NCBI GenBank assembly: GCA_032821775.1
Contig: JAVLRN010000002.1
Coordinates: 3,224,001-3,288,000, forward strand
Length of the DNA stretch: 64,000 nucleotides
Direction: 5' to 3'
DNA from: Sanguinoderma infundibulare
Taxonomy: Eukaryota > Basidiomycota > Agaricomycetes > Polyporales > Polyporaceae
The first letter of the stretch is position 1; each line of letters opens with the position of its first letter. The notes under the pieces are model-generated. The model searched no databases, was not told where the DNA came from, and was given only the letters and a program-made list of their open reading frames with translations. The translations under genes were made by a program, and so were the position numbers. Below are positions 35,170-46,004 of the stretch, piece after piece.

Positions 35170-35907
35170 AGGCGCCTCTCCCTCCTATCCGAAGTAGTAT
35201 CCCAAGGGGACCTGTGTGTTGTACTTGTGTTTGAGCGTAGACGTCCATGCCGCCTGGCTGCTGTTGTCAAGCTTCTTGAAGGAGAGCTGAGGTTTCGCGA
35301 GATGCGACGCATGTTGGAGTGCAGGATCTAAACATTCCTGAGTAATTGCAGGCCTCCTCTGAAGATGGGGCATATGTTATGAAGAGACAAAAGAAGAATA
35401 ACCAGTAAGGCATACGTACCTTCTGAATCGTGACAGGGGCGGGATTCACCACAATAGCGGGGGCCCTGGAATGGCCAAGGAATTTGTTCAATCGAATATC
35501 CAGTATCTGGATGTGAAAATGACTGTGTTACTCACCGCGTTTTCAAGCAGTTGGTCCTTCACATCCACAACCAACGAGTGGAAGTTATCCACCACGTTGT
35601 CTTGCACCTCCAGCCATGCTTTCCCCTTCCCGCGAGAATTAGTCGAAGTATTGACCGTACCAGATAGGCTCAGGAGCTTGTTCGTTAGAGATAGAACCCT
35701 TGCCGAGCATGGGTCAAGCCCTTTGGCGAATTCGGGGTGAAAGGGGTGGTGAAATGGGATGTCGGCAGGCAGGGAAACTGCAGCGCAAGTCGCCTTGAGA
35801 GCTGAGCCATGTAGTTGAGTGTTGTAGTCATTGAAGGATGAGGACGGGAGGCTGGAAGACGTGGAAATCGCGTGAACGGGGCCCAGCTCGACGCCAGAAA
35901 CGACCAC
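35170..35907 (-). pseudogene. Captured N-terminal piece of RRP6/EXOSC10 (exosome exonuclease)
   Basis: Rrp6 is the nuclear exosome 3'-5' exonuclease. Minus-strand exons reproduce its N-terminal (PMC2NT) region in order: SFNDYNTQLHGSALKAT, ARVLSLTNKLLSLSG, GKGKAWLEVQDNVVDNFHSL, VVDVKDQLLENA, LNKFLGHSRAPAIVVNPAP, LDPALQHASHLAKPQLSFKK, then TLKHKYNTQVPLGYYF. The catalytic DEDD and HRDC domains are absent. Introns are still present, so it was copied from genomic DNA rather than mRNA. It may now be a pseudogene or the front of a chimeric protein. The match is from memory of the family and needs a search. Confidence 0.6.
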
Positions 35908-36330
35908 GCCTCAGAACTTTCGCGCTCGCTTGACTGTGACTTGACATGACCAAGTCACAGTTATGGGGTGCGTCACAAGGTCTGGAGGTCGCTGCCACCC
36001 TCGAGCTCTTCGCTGCCCATAATGACCACCATACCTCTACCAGCGTTCAAGCCGTGCCCAACACCATCGCCTTGTCACTACGTATCTGTGTAAATTGCTC
36101 TTATGCTTCTAACCTCTGTGCAGGTACCCCTTGTCCAACTTCACCTTCAGGTACACCGGCCTGTTCAACTTCAGGGCTTACATTCACGCGTTCTTGCACG
36201 TAGCGAGAAGGAGGCTCAACCGGAAGAGGATCCCTCGGTTTCCGTGTGTTTACAGCATCTGCTCCGCCTGCGTTCGCCCACCGAGAGTACGACCGACCCT
36301 CTGCTCCAGGTACGCATTCTTGTCGTCTGT
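35908..36330. other. Spacer upstream of the MFS-derived fragment
   Basis: No feature beyond short frames; a possible upstream exon of the captured transporter cannot be excluded. Confidence 0.3.
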
Positions 36331-37075
36331 CTTCGGATTGTTTGGCGACTCATCGTGGGCCAGATTGAACTGTTGGAAAAGCAAGTCGAGGTGGCCCTCA
36401 TCGAGCAAACATCGGCCAGCACAGCCAAGACTGGGACCCTGCAGGCAGAGGTACATGCTTGCAAAGGGTTGTTTGGGCCTAAGCTGCTTAAGCAGACACT
36501 TATCGGGATGGTCGTGATGGCCTTTCAACGTGCGTCTTGTCTGCGTCTTATACTTCACCTCTTCAAATCCCAAGCGATTGTTCTGATTGGGACGCATGCA
36601 CAGAATGGAGTGGGATCAACGCACTGCTGTATTACGGCCCGACCCTCACGCCCTCTCTTGGCCTGCAAGGAGATTCAGTCACGCTCATGTCCGCAGGTGA
36701 GATTGGCATTGTGCAGTTCATCGCCGTCATACCCGCCATCATCTTCATCGACCATCTCGGTGCGTCCTTCCTCCTCTCCCTCCCTATCCTCTTCCTCGAC
36801 CTCATCGCTTTCACCCCGCTGATCCCCGTCCTCTCTTCCTGCAGGTCGCCTCGGTCCCTCTAACGCCCATGAACAGGCCACCGACTGCTCCTCCGCTGGG
36901 GCGGCGCCGCCATGGCACTCTCGCACCTCCCCATCGCCATCCTCATCTTCCACTACTCTGGCGACTGGCCCTTAGCGGCCTCTACCTTCCTCGAGGGCAT
37001 CCCCGCCATCACCCCGCCTCCTGCTCGCCGGGCGGCCTCACCGCTGGCCACGACGAGGAGGGCAAAATAACGTAG
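36331..37075 (+). pseudogene. Captured MFS sugar/quinate transporter fragment, frameshifted
   Basis: A middle segment of a sugar transporter with its introns. The central loop is IELLEKQVEVALIEQ..LFGPKLLKQTLIGMVVMAFQ. After an intron come helix 7 text WSGINALLYYGPTL and GIVQFIAVIPAIIFIDHLG; after another intron, LLLRWGGAAMALSHLPIAIL. The last block is in a different frame from the exon start after CCTGCAG at about 36,845, so there is an indel. The first and last helices are missing. It is not close to the intact transporter at 3.8-5.9 kb in wording, so it came from another family member. Confidence 0.65.
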
Positions 37076-37664
37076 GTGAATGCTTCCCCAAAAAAAGAGT
37101 CGTACGTCCCTCCGCGAGGACTTCTGCGCTTAACTCGTCCTCGCTAGCTAGGTACTACACATACACCCACGTCGAGCTCCCAGGGGACATCTGCCAGCAG
37201 GTGCTTCTGTAACCCACTGAGTACGTGCTCAGCACCTTCACTATAAGGGCGCAGATAACGTGTTCCTTTCAATCCTCGGGAACTACTCCTCCTAACGCTC
37301 CCCTGTCCTCCTCCGCGAGTTCGCCTAAGAGCTCCAGTGGCGCGAGGTCGCCTAAGAGCTCCAGCAGCGTGAGGTCGAGCACAGGACCCTCGCCCAGGGG
37401 AAGACCAGGGTCTCTTCGACTTCGCCCAGGGGGCATGACTCAGACGTACAGGGTTACTGCATACTGTAATTTTACCACACAATAAATTTCTGTTTTTGGC
37501 ATACCTGGGGCGGCATCGGCAGTTCAGACGCCCTTACGATTTACCACCCTATCCCTTCCCCTTTGGGAGTACCAGCAGGCCCAGCAGGCGCTTTCGAGAT
37601 CTCGACCAGAAGTCTCTTTAACATCTTTACGTAATCATACAGCCTACGACGAACTGCCGGTACG
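37076..37664. other. Spacer, no supported gene
   Basis: A 50-bp part at about 37,008-37,070 resembles 57,396-57,450 of the same element (shared CCCGCCTCCTGCTC words), indicating internal duplication. No gene seen. Confidence 0.35.
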
Positions 37665-37754
37665 CGCCGTCCGCCTGGTTCACGCCGTCCGCCTGGTTCA
37701 CGCTGTCTGCCTAGTTCACGCCGTCCGCCTGGTTCATGCCATCCGCCTGGTCCT
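37665..37754. repeat. Tandem repeat, five copies of an 18-bp unit
   Basis: Unit CGCCGTCCGCCTGGTTCA in five near-identical copies. In one minus-strand frame it encodes repeats of NQADGV directly beyond the stop of the frame at 37,765-38,133, as if that protein once had a longer repetitive tail. Confidence 0.85.
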
Positions 37755-37764
37755 CCTCCTGGGC

Positions 37765-38133
37765 CTACACCGCCGGGTCGGCATTTGCGGCCTCCTCGGC
37801 CTCCTCGACAGCCTCCTTGACGGGGACCTTCTGGTGACGGCGCCCGATGGCCGGGTCACCCCTCAGGCGCTCGCTCATCATGGCACAGGTCGGTGCCTCT
37901 GCCGCCCCAAACTTGGTGCCAAGGATGCACCGCCCTGGCCGTCCTCCCGGGAGGGGCAGGTGCAGGCCAAGGATATAGCGGTCGTCGTGGAGGTGCTGGG
38001 CGGCCAAACGCAGGCCCCCTAGCGATGAGGTGGGCACTCCGCGGACAAGGGCTGGCTGGGTGTCCGGCTGGACAGTGAGCTTTTGACCACCCAAGCCGTC
38101 GAGTGTATTGAGGGCCTCCAATACCCGCTCCAA
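37765..38133 (-). CDS. Hypothetical protein fragment
   Basis: A 122-codon frame beginning MERVLEALNTLDGLGG and ending EEAEEAANADPAV. It has a helical, charged composition, but no domain is recognised. The upstream sequence has a possible further exon. It may be a decayed cargo gene. Confidence 0.3.
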   Translation of the reverse strand: MERVLEALNTLDGLGGQKLTVQPDTQPALVRGVPTSSLGGLRLAAQHLHDDRYILGLHLPLPGGRPGRCILGTKFGAAEAPTCAMMSERLRGDPAIGRRHQKVPVKEAVEEAEEAANADPAV

Positions 38134-38795
38134 ATCGTCCTTCTACCTAGAACTCAGTACTTTTGTAGCAGAAAGGAAACGGTGAGCTTACTCCGACTGT
38201 GCACCCTATCGGAGAGACAGTGGCCATAGAGTGTCGTCTGGGGGGGTTCTGGAGCGGGGGGGTAAGGTTACATTAGCGAGGACAAGGGTCGTAGACGAAG
38301 AGACATACCGTCGCGTTAGAGCTGGGAGGCTGGGGGAACGACACTCAGGCTGTGGTTTAAGTACGCTCGAGCCTACCGTTGGCTCCCACCGGTAGCGCAC
38401 CCACGTTGCTATTTTAGACATGAGGAAGGCGGCGAACTTTAACTTCCTCACTGCGACGGGGACGCACGGTCATCCGCGTCCCCCAGGTCCCGCTCTAAAG
38501 AGAAGATGCTTCGCGCCGAGCCCCAGATGCGTGACCTGGCGTCAGCGAGGGCCTGCACGGGAAGACCCGAAAGGTCATGGGCAGATGATCGGGCCCACGC
38601 AGAGGCGTCCTGCACCGCTCGATGGGCCCAGCAAGAGGTATACCCCACAAGGGGTGTGCTGCGAACTCCTGCGGCGGGAAGAGTCCCCGCCAGGTTTTAA
38701 AGAGGGAAACATACCTCCGTCCACGGCACCCTTCTGCTCTCAAACCCCCACTACCCTCACTACCCCCACTACCCCCACTACCCCCAGAGCCCGCC
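38134..38795. promoter_or_regulatory. Upstream region of the kinase-like gene, duplicated in the element
   Basis: The segment 38,500-38,795 (AGAGGTATACCCCACAAGGG, then a CTACCCCCA microsatellite before the start codon) is repeated in outline at 58,380-58,613 before the second copy. The duplication thus included the promoter. Confidence 0.5.
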
Positions 38796-39740
38796 ATGGA
38801 CCCTGGCCCTACGTTCGTGCCCAGTGAGAAAGTCCTTCTACGAGCAGCAGACCGTACCCTAGTCTTCACCATCGACACACCTTGTGCACCGTTCACCCAA
38901 TCGGCCGTGCTCATCGCCCGCTCGCCAGAGCTGGGTCCCCAGCCTGTCATCATCAAGATATACGACCCCAAAATCTTGAATGCGAGGCTCCCCCACGGAA
39001 AGTCGCCACCCTCCCACCCTTGGAGCCTCGAGGCGGAGAGAGCAGGGGCTGCTGTAGGGGACAAGTTCCTAGAGGGAGAGAACAGCCTCTACCCGCGGCC
39101 GCCGCAACCGGGCGAGGACACGGAAGGTCTCGCTAAGCAGGCTGCGCTCTGGGAGAGGTATTACCAGGGGGTTGCCCGTGATGCCTTCCTTTCTGAGCGC
39201 ACCGCGTATGCACAGCTGGCCCCCTTCCAGGGCTCCGTGATCCCTCGGCTGCTCCTCGTTGGCACCTACCTCCCACCAGATAAGCGGTTCGTCCACCTAC
39301 CAGCACTCATCCTGGAGTTCATCCCTGATGCCGTCGACGTATCCCACGTAGACCCCGCCATGCTGGAACCAGAAGTGTGCGCCACGCTTCTGCGCGCTGT
39401 TGACCGTTTCACGTCGTACGGTGTATTGCACGCCGACCCCAGAGATGACCACCTCCTCTTCTCTCCTCGTATGCGATCCACGCGAGCAGTAATCATAGAC
39501 TTTGGTGAAGCACAACTCAAGGAGGAGGGGGAGGACGAGGACGATTGGTCGGCTGGTGTGGCATTCTACCGCGACAGTTTCCATACGCGCGACATGTTGT
39601 GGGCACGGGGGGTCCGGGGGGGAGGTGTAAAGATCGACAAGCCCAGTAGCGAGCCCAGTAGCGAGCCCAGTAGCGAGGACAGTAGCGAGGACAGTAGCGA
39701 GTACAGTACCGAGTATAGTACCGAGGACAGTACGAGTTGA
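38796..39740 (+). CDS. Protein-kinase-like protein, copy 1
   Basis: An intronless 314-codon gene starting MDPGPTFVPSEKVLLRAADR; a longer frame opens at 38,622 but the homology with copy 2 supports this Met. The core resembles small fungal kinase-like proteins: PQPVIIKIYDP holds a Lys like the ATP-binding one, then LPALILEFIP in the hinge position, YGVLHADPRDDHLLF as the catalytic-loop equivalent, and AVIIDFGEAQL as the DFG equivalent. The loop lacks the usual HRD..N spacing, so activity is uncertain. The tail is a low-complexity SSEPSSEPSSED run. It has a paralogue within the same element, which is unusual cargo for a transposon. Confidence 0.6.
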   Translation: MDPGPTFVPSEKVLLRAADRTLVFTIDTPCAPFTQSAVLIARSPELGPQPVIIKIYDPKILNARLPHGKSPPSHPWSLEAERAGAAVGDKFLEGENSLYPRPPQPGEDTEGLAKQAALWERYYQGVARDAFLSERTAYAQLAPFQGSVIPRLLLVGTYLPPDKRFVHLPALILEFIPDAVDVSHVDPAMLEPEVCATLLRAVDRFTSYGVLHADPRDDHLLFSPRMRSTRAVIIDFGEAQLKEEGEDEDDWSAGVAFYRDSFHTRDMLWARGVRGGGVKIDKPSSEPSSEPSSEDSSEDSSEYSTEYSTEDSTS

Positions 39741-39949
39741 GGGCCAGGGTAGGCGGTCTGGCGGCCACGTCAGATACTTTATCCCATATGTTATCCCTTA
39801 CCTCGTTGTTTAGGCGAGTTCCAGAATGAACCTCCGCATCACCGCAGTGCAGGAAAACCAGCGGGGGTGGGCAGAACTCTGCCGCGTCCGTAAAATAATG
39901 TCAGAAAAGTCACATAAAAAGTCACATGAACAAGTGCCTGGACCACGTG

Positions 39950-40992
39950 CTACGGACTGGGAAGTAACGCACGCAGACCCCGCGCAATAATCACCTCCTC
40001 CCTCCCCATCACACCCTTGCCCCGAATATGTTCTACTGTTCTCTTCTTGCACAGCGACGGCATGCTTTGAATCTCTACCTCCTCCAACTTGGTGAGGACT
40101 TGGTGGTCTGACAGCGCTTTGTCGGGATGCAAAAGCCACTTGGCGACCTTCCACCACTCTCTCTCCCACGCATATTCGCATGCTGCCGCAGAATGGCAGC
40201 TAAAGGAAGAGTGGAACACACGAGGGGTAGAGAAGGCTAGAAGTCAGCGGTGCATCATTATCTCCTCTTTGGTGCGCGCAATAATGAGATAGGAAAAGAG
40301 GTCCATCGAGTCGACCTCGTCATTGGAGAGCTGAGTTATGGAGATCTCAATGAGCTGGCGAAAGGCCACTTCAGTCCAGTCAGGAATGTAGTTGTTGATG
40401 CCAAGAGGGAGTTGTACTGCAGGTTTGAAGTCGGGATGGGTTTCGAGCGCAGCTCTAGCCTGCTCGTAAGCAGAATCGAGCTGAAAGAAGCGCCCCAGTT
40501 TGAGGACGGTGACCAGAGATCCCAGGTCATCCTTGGGAAGCTCGCTAGTTTCAAATCGTCTGGTAAGTAAAGTTTGTCGACAGAAAGTAAAGCCTGGCTT
40601 ACTGGCAAATCAGGAAACTCACAAAGCAGTCAAAGTCTTTCTTCGACGTCCCAGGTATCTCCACCGGGTGTGAGTCATCCCTACCCTCTAGGGGGTTTTC
40701 TCGTTTTATAGAGAATAGGGTCTCAAAGTAGCCTGAGTTCAGGTGAAGAAAGCCCTCGTAGAGTCTGTAGAGGACCCCACAGTCGGTGAGCTACCACGCA
40801 GTCAGTATCGATGTTACAGTTTCTATAGGTGCGAGCGACGGTACTTACCAGGAAAACAATACTGCCATCAGAGAAGTAGTAGGTGGGATGGTGTTCAACA
40901 GGGTGTGGAGAGAGGCAGGTCTGGCAGGTGGGTGCAGACATGGATGGGGTGGAGGGGGCTGAATGGGCTGAACGGGCTGAACGGGCAGCCAA
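39950..40992 (-). CDS. BTB/POZ domain protein
   Basis: BTB proteins are dimerising adaptors, often of Cul3 ligases. The first exon has YYFSDGSIVFLV. An intron of about 57 nt is followed by LYRLYEGFLHLNSGYFETLF and DDSHPVEIPGTSKKDFDCFV, the usual fungal BTB pattern. Later exons have FFQLDSAYEQARAALETHP, DWTEVAFRQLIEISITQL, CEYAWEREWWKVAKWLLHPD and a tail with Cys ending at 39,950. A stop (TGA near 40,248) lies between two exons without an obvious GT donor, so the gene may be broken or the model incomplete. The start could be Met at 40,992 or the Met 17 codons later. Confidence 0.6.
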
Positions 40993-41886
40993 GGGGGGTG
41001 GAGAAGAGTGAGGGAAGCTGACGTGGCAACCCTCTCCCTCAGACGTCAGTCGGGTAGTACGTAAATATTGCCCTTATTTCTTTATACTATTGCTTTCTTC
41101 ACTCCACGTAGCGAGGTTCATCTGAGACTATGTCTCTCCTCAAGGCTGCCGCAGGCCGTGAGGCAGCCTTCCCTGCCCTCCCAGACCACTGTGAACTTAC
41201 TGCCAACATATTGAAGGTCCATTCCATTCTGTTTGAGGGCTACCGCCTCACTGACCAGCTACTTCGGCTAGAAGACGGGGACCCCATTCGCTTACACCTC
41301 CACTCCGAAAGTCTTCGGAAATGCCATCTACCCATTCTTCAAGAGCTCTGCGTCCAAGTTAGGGATATAAAATGGACGGTTACAGCTGCTATGGCAGTGG
41401 CAGTTCTCATCAACCAGTTGGAACTGGCAGAGGAAGGAGCGAACGTTATGTACATAGTTTACCAGACGTCACTCTGCCCTTTGTTAACTCTCAATATCTT
41501 GATAGACAAAACGACCAGCTGCAGAAGTTGGAGGTTGTTCGTTGCTTACAGACAGGTTGTCCAGGACGGCCTGTGGTGGTGGTAGACGAGGAATGGCTTC
41601 ATGACGCCCTGTCGCCTGGCCGCCAGATACCACTTACCACTCTGGCTAAGGCCTTGGGTGTGCATCGTAACATGCTGTACAAGCAGATGCATGTCCTGGG
41701 GCTGCACCGCCAGTACTCTCACATCTCTGACGACGAACTGGATGAGCTGCTGAAGGCCTACAAGAAACTCAAGCCGAACTCTGGTGTTCAATACATCACT
41801 GGCTTTCTCCACTCTGGCAGTATAAGGATACAGCGTCAGAGGATAAAGGATTCTCTGCAGCGCATCGACCGTCTAGGGCAGATGCT

Positions 41887-41890
41887 ACGT
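41887..41890. repeat. Target-site duplication of the LTR element, left copy (ACGT)
   Basis: ACGT precedes the left LTR and follows the right LTR at 53,550-53,553. Removing the element and one copy joins CTA CGT to AAC CAC in the integrase frame. Confidence 0.8.
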
Positions 41891-42880
41891 TGATACACTA
41901 TCCCAGGGCCTGTGTACAGTCAGGACGACCGAGGGCTGAGGGAGGCGAGGTCGGAGCGACGTCGCCGGTGCGGAGGGCGAGTACGGTCTCGAGTTCCCTT
42001 TGGTCGCGATCGTAACCAGTGCCGAGGAGAAGAGAGGGGAAAGAGCGTGTGGTGTCGAAGGTCGAAAGTCGCGGTAAAAGTCGCGCGACGAGTCGCTGTC
42101 GCTGTCGCAAATTGGTCGATCGGTGGTCGCTGTCGCAAGTCGCAATCGCAGTCGCTAGCTACACCCGACAGAGGACGATGTCGAGTCGCACTTGCTCGTC
42201 GGAGAAATGAGAGGTAAAGGGTGGGGGTCCAAGATTGTCTGCCCAAATGGCAACGAGTGGGGTTAAGTACATCGGTAACCGGTAGCTACACGCGACGCCC
42301 ATAGCCTAGCCTGCCTCGCGGTGGCGAGCGATCACAAAACCAGCGTCGGAAACCCTCCGGAACTCCAGCGATCGGCGCGCGACCGCGACCGGATTGGGCG
42401 ACCACCGTCGGCTTGTCTTGGCGGATCGCGATCGCTGTCGCGCAGTCGCGCGACTCGTCGGTTTCCGGTTGTCGCGACCCGTACCTGCTGCATAAGTAAC
42501 CTTTCGTGAGGGACGATCTGCGACCAGTCGCGCGACGCGCCAGAGAGAGCAACTGTGTGACTTAACTTGTGGCCCGCCGCCGTGCGACCGTAGGGACGGT
42601 CGGGGACAGGCCGAGTCGCGACACCGATCGTGACCGAATACTTTTGGTACCCTTCGACGGCCTAGTCTTGGTGCGGCGGCATCGCACGTGCCCGGCTTCT
42701 TCGGCTCTCGTCGGTACCGGACCCGGTTAACAGGCCGGGCCGCCACCACGTGTGTCCGAATCGCGCAGCCCAGAGACGCCAACGAGCCGGCAGCCGCCGA
42801 GACGTCGGTCGAGTCACCTCGGTCGTCCGAATGGAGCAATTGCGTCGGGCTCCGCGGTCGGAAGCGTCGGGTGCGCATCA
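41891..42880 (-). repeat. 3' LTR (990 bp)
   Basis: Left copy; read on the minus strand it starts TGATGCGCACCC and ends AGTGTATCA. By eye it differs from the right copy at about five sites, all transitions. Confidence 0.93.
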
Positions 42881-42893
42881 CCTCCCCCTCACT
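42881..42893 (-). promoter_or_regulatory. 3' polypurine tract
   Basis: Minus strand AGTGAGGGGGAGG lies directly against the 3' LTR, the expected place for plus-strand DNA priming during reverse transcription. Confidence 0.7.
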
Positions 42894-43231
42894 GGGATCT
42901 CGACCGTCCTCGGTCGCCGCGAGGAAGCTGCGTGGTACTGGTGCCGTCGCCGCGCGATCTTCTCTTCTCGGCCACTTGACAGACGGCGATCCTCGCTAGA
43001 CGCGCTTCTCACGCTTCTCGACGAAAACGGTAACCCTTCGACCCGTCGCGCGACAAAAGACCGCCCCGAACTGGTGATCCCGCGACTCCAGGCGTGCGAT
43101 GGGGGTAGGCCCAGGATGCTGGCGCCGCCATCGCGCGTCACATAAGAGCCGTCGCCTGGTGGGTCTTCGTCCGTGCTCCCCTCCAACCTCGCCCCTCGGT
43201 TCTTCTTCCTCTCCTCGTCTCACCATCTCCC

Positions 43232-45470
43232 ATGTCCGACCCCAAAGGCAAGTCCCGCGCCACCGGCGACGACACCTCCCAGGTCGCGCGCGACGGCGCC
43301 AAAGCCAACCTCGACATCCTCCTCGACTACTTGGACGGGAACCCCCCAGAGACCGACGACGACCGCGAGGCGGGACTCCAAAACGCGTCGGACAACCTGG
43401 TATGTCGTCTGTCGCTGTGTCCCTCCATGTTCAGGCTGACTTCGTTTTCTCGTCGCAGGACGCTTGGCTCGGTGCAGGAGCGGACGCCGACGCGGTCGCT
43501 GCCGTCGCCGACCACGTTGTCTTGTCGTTCGCGGACTGGTTCAGCTCGGTCGCACACGCGTGGCCGTCCTGGCTCAGCCCCATCCTCCGGGAGGGATACC
43601 TGCGCCTGGCCGCCCGTCAGATCGCCGATGCCCAACACGTCGCCCGGAAGGCCGACGTGATGGCCAAGGCGCGCGAGCGCGCCGCCAAAAAGGCCGCCCG
43701 CCAGGCCGCTCTTCCTCCCATGCCCGACGTCCTCGCCGGCGTCGCCGCCCCTCCTCCTCCTCCGTCCTCTGCTGCCAAGTCGCAGCACCCTTCCGCCGCC
43801 GTCGCCGTCACCACGTCCTCCCAGCACTCCTCCGCTGCCGTTGCCGCGACTCTTGCCCCGGTGTCGTCCGCGTCGCGCTCGGGCGCTGTCGCTGCCGACG
43901 CCGTCGCCGGCCAGGCTCCCGAGTCGCCGTCCGCCGAGTCGCCGCCGCCCCGCGTTCGCCCTCACGTTCACCGCAAGCGCGGCCTGGTGGATCGCAGCTC
44001 CGTGGAGTCGGCCGAAGTCGCCGGGGAGAAGGCCGCGCCGCCCAAGAAGACGCGCCGCGATCCAGAGGTCGCTGGTGCCGTCGTCGCACCGCCCGCGCTG
44101 GTGCGCCCCGCCCCCATCGAGCTCGGTTCCTCCGAAGACGAACCCCGTCGGCCCGAGATCCCCAAAGTCGAGCTGGGGAAGCGGAAGTCGGCAGCCGACA
44201 CTCAACCGCGGCCCGCGTCGCCTCCTCGCCCAGACCCCGCGCTGTCGGCGGTAAGTGACTTGTCGCCGCTCTTTCCCCCTTTGTCGCTGCTGATCGCTGT
44301 CGCAGTGCGACCGCTGCTCCGGCTACGCCCGGATCGAGTGCGTCCTCCGGCGTGGGGAGGTTCGGTGCGAAAAATGTCACAAGGACAAGAAGGGCTGCGA
44401 GTACGACTCGCAGCGGTACAGCGAGTGGTTTGACGACTCCAAGCTCAAGCGCGGTAAGTCGCCCAGCCCCTCCTATCACCGCGACCGCTGACCTTGTTCC
44501 AGGTCGCATGGCCGTCCGCCCGTCGCTCCACCAAGTCGAGCGGGGCAACGCAAAGGGGTGGGAGCTCGCCGCTGATGGCTCCATCGTCGCGGTCGCTCCT
44601 CCGGACATCGAGGGCCCGGCCGTCGCCGACCCTCCCCCCAAGGCTCCAAAGCCCCGCAAGGCCAAGAAGCCGGCGCCCGCTGTCGCCGGCCCTCCTCCTG
44701 CCGCGGGTCCTTCCACGCGTCGCGCCGCGGCGGTCCCTGGGCCTGTTGCTGGTGCTGCGACCCGTCGCGCCGGCGACGCTCTCCCTCCCGTCATCAGCCC
44801 CGAGACGCGTCGCATCCTCGACGCTCGTGTGCCTGTCGCGGTCCCTTCCTCGCGTGTCGCCCACGCTCCTCCCCCCGCCGCTGGTCCTTCGTCTCGCCCT
44901 GCCGCGCCGATCCCCGCCCATCCTCCTCGGCCGGCCTACGCCACGGGCTTCCGCATCCCCACGCCGACTATGCGCCTCCGTCGCCAACTCGCCGGGGAGG
45001 GCTTCCCTCTCCTCGCGTCCTCTGCCAACCGGCACGTCGCTGGCCTCGGTGGCGCGACCGCTGGACTGGGCGCCGACGACCTCGCCGGTGCTGGTCTGTC
45101 GGAGGACCGGCAGACGTACATCCGTGCCCTCCGAGCGGAGAACGCCTTCGTCGCGGGTCGCATTGAGGTCCTGCTGGAGCTCCAGCAGTACCTGCATGAG
45201 CTAGAGCTCATCGCGACTGGGAAGGAGTGGGGCGCCGACGACTACGAGGCCGACGACTATGACGAGCGCGAGCGCGAGCCCACTAGTCGGGGGGGCGATG
45301 ACGACGACGACGATGACGCGTCATACGTCCCGTCGGAGGACGAGCGGGAGCCGGTCGTCCAGGCGCCTGTCGCGCAGGGGCCCGTCGCAGAGGCGCCAGT
45401 CGCAGAGGAGCCTGTCGCTGAGCCGTCGGAAGGCCAGGAGGACGCGTTGAATGGCGAAGGGGACGAGTAG
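43232..45470 (+). CDS. Opposite-strand accessory protein with Zn2Cys6-like cluster
   Basis: A spliced gene on the strand opposite to gag-pol. Exon 1 (from MSDPKGKSRATGDD) ends at GTATGT near 43,400. Exon 2 starts after GTCGCAG (DAWLGAGADADAV) and runs through Ala/Pro-rich sequence to GTAAGT near 44,251. Exon 3 holds CDRCSGYARIEC, then VRCEKCHKDKKGC: C-x2-C-x7-C-x8-C-x2-C-x6-C, almost the Zn2Cys6 spacing. After GTAAGT near 44,454, exon 4 begins GRMAVRPSLHQ and continues to a helix (YIRALRAENAFVAGRIEVLL) and acidic tail with APVAEEPVAE repeats. It is probably a nuclear DNA-binding protein of the retrotransposon; whether it activates or silences the element is unknown. Confidence 0.7.
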
Positions 45471-46004
45471 GTGGAGTCCAGTCGCGCCGTGGTCGCACCA
45501 CGTCGGACACTGATTTTCTTCCCAGTTTTCTTTCTTGGACTTGCATGTGTATGTAGGCGCGCTCTCTTCCCGTCTCGTCGCTAGTTTTCTTGCTGTATGT
45601 CGTATGTCGCCGTCGCTATCTCGGTCGCAGTATCGCAGTCGCTATCGCAGTGTCGCAGTCGTTATCGCAGTGTCGCAATCGCTGGTCGCAGTCGTCTTCG
45701 CTATCTTGTCGCCTGTAGCTTATATCCGTCAATAATAATATCTCTCCTTTGGTTCTAGACGCGTGAATGACAAAAGTATTTCCCCGAGGGAAAGGCTCAG
45801 CGTGGAATCCTTCATCGCCAGAAAACCCTCGCCATCGCGACAAAGCCACGATGGAAAATCGGTCGCAAAGGTGCGTCCGAGGTCGCAAAGAATATAAACG
45901 AAAGACTATGAAGTGGCGATTGGGGGGGGTATGCGAAAGATGAAAAGAGCGCAATATGGAAGATATGGAAGCGGATCACAAATGAAAACCGATACTCAGC
46001 TCGA
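45471..46004. other. Convergent 3' region of accessory gene and pol
   Basis: Includes a tandem-like stretch of TCGCAGT and TATCGCAGTG words at about 45,605-45,700. No gene. Confidence 0.5.

Noticed and set aside
38622..38795. N-terminal extension of kinase copy 1
   Set aside because: The upstream 58 codons correspond to non-coding, stop-containing sequence in copy 2; the Met at 38,796 is better.
42288..42881. Open frames inside both LTRs on either strand
   Set aside because: They are identical by repetition, arginine/serine-rich shadows of GTCGC-rich DNA with no domain.
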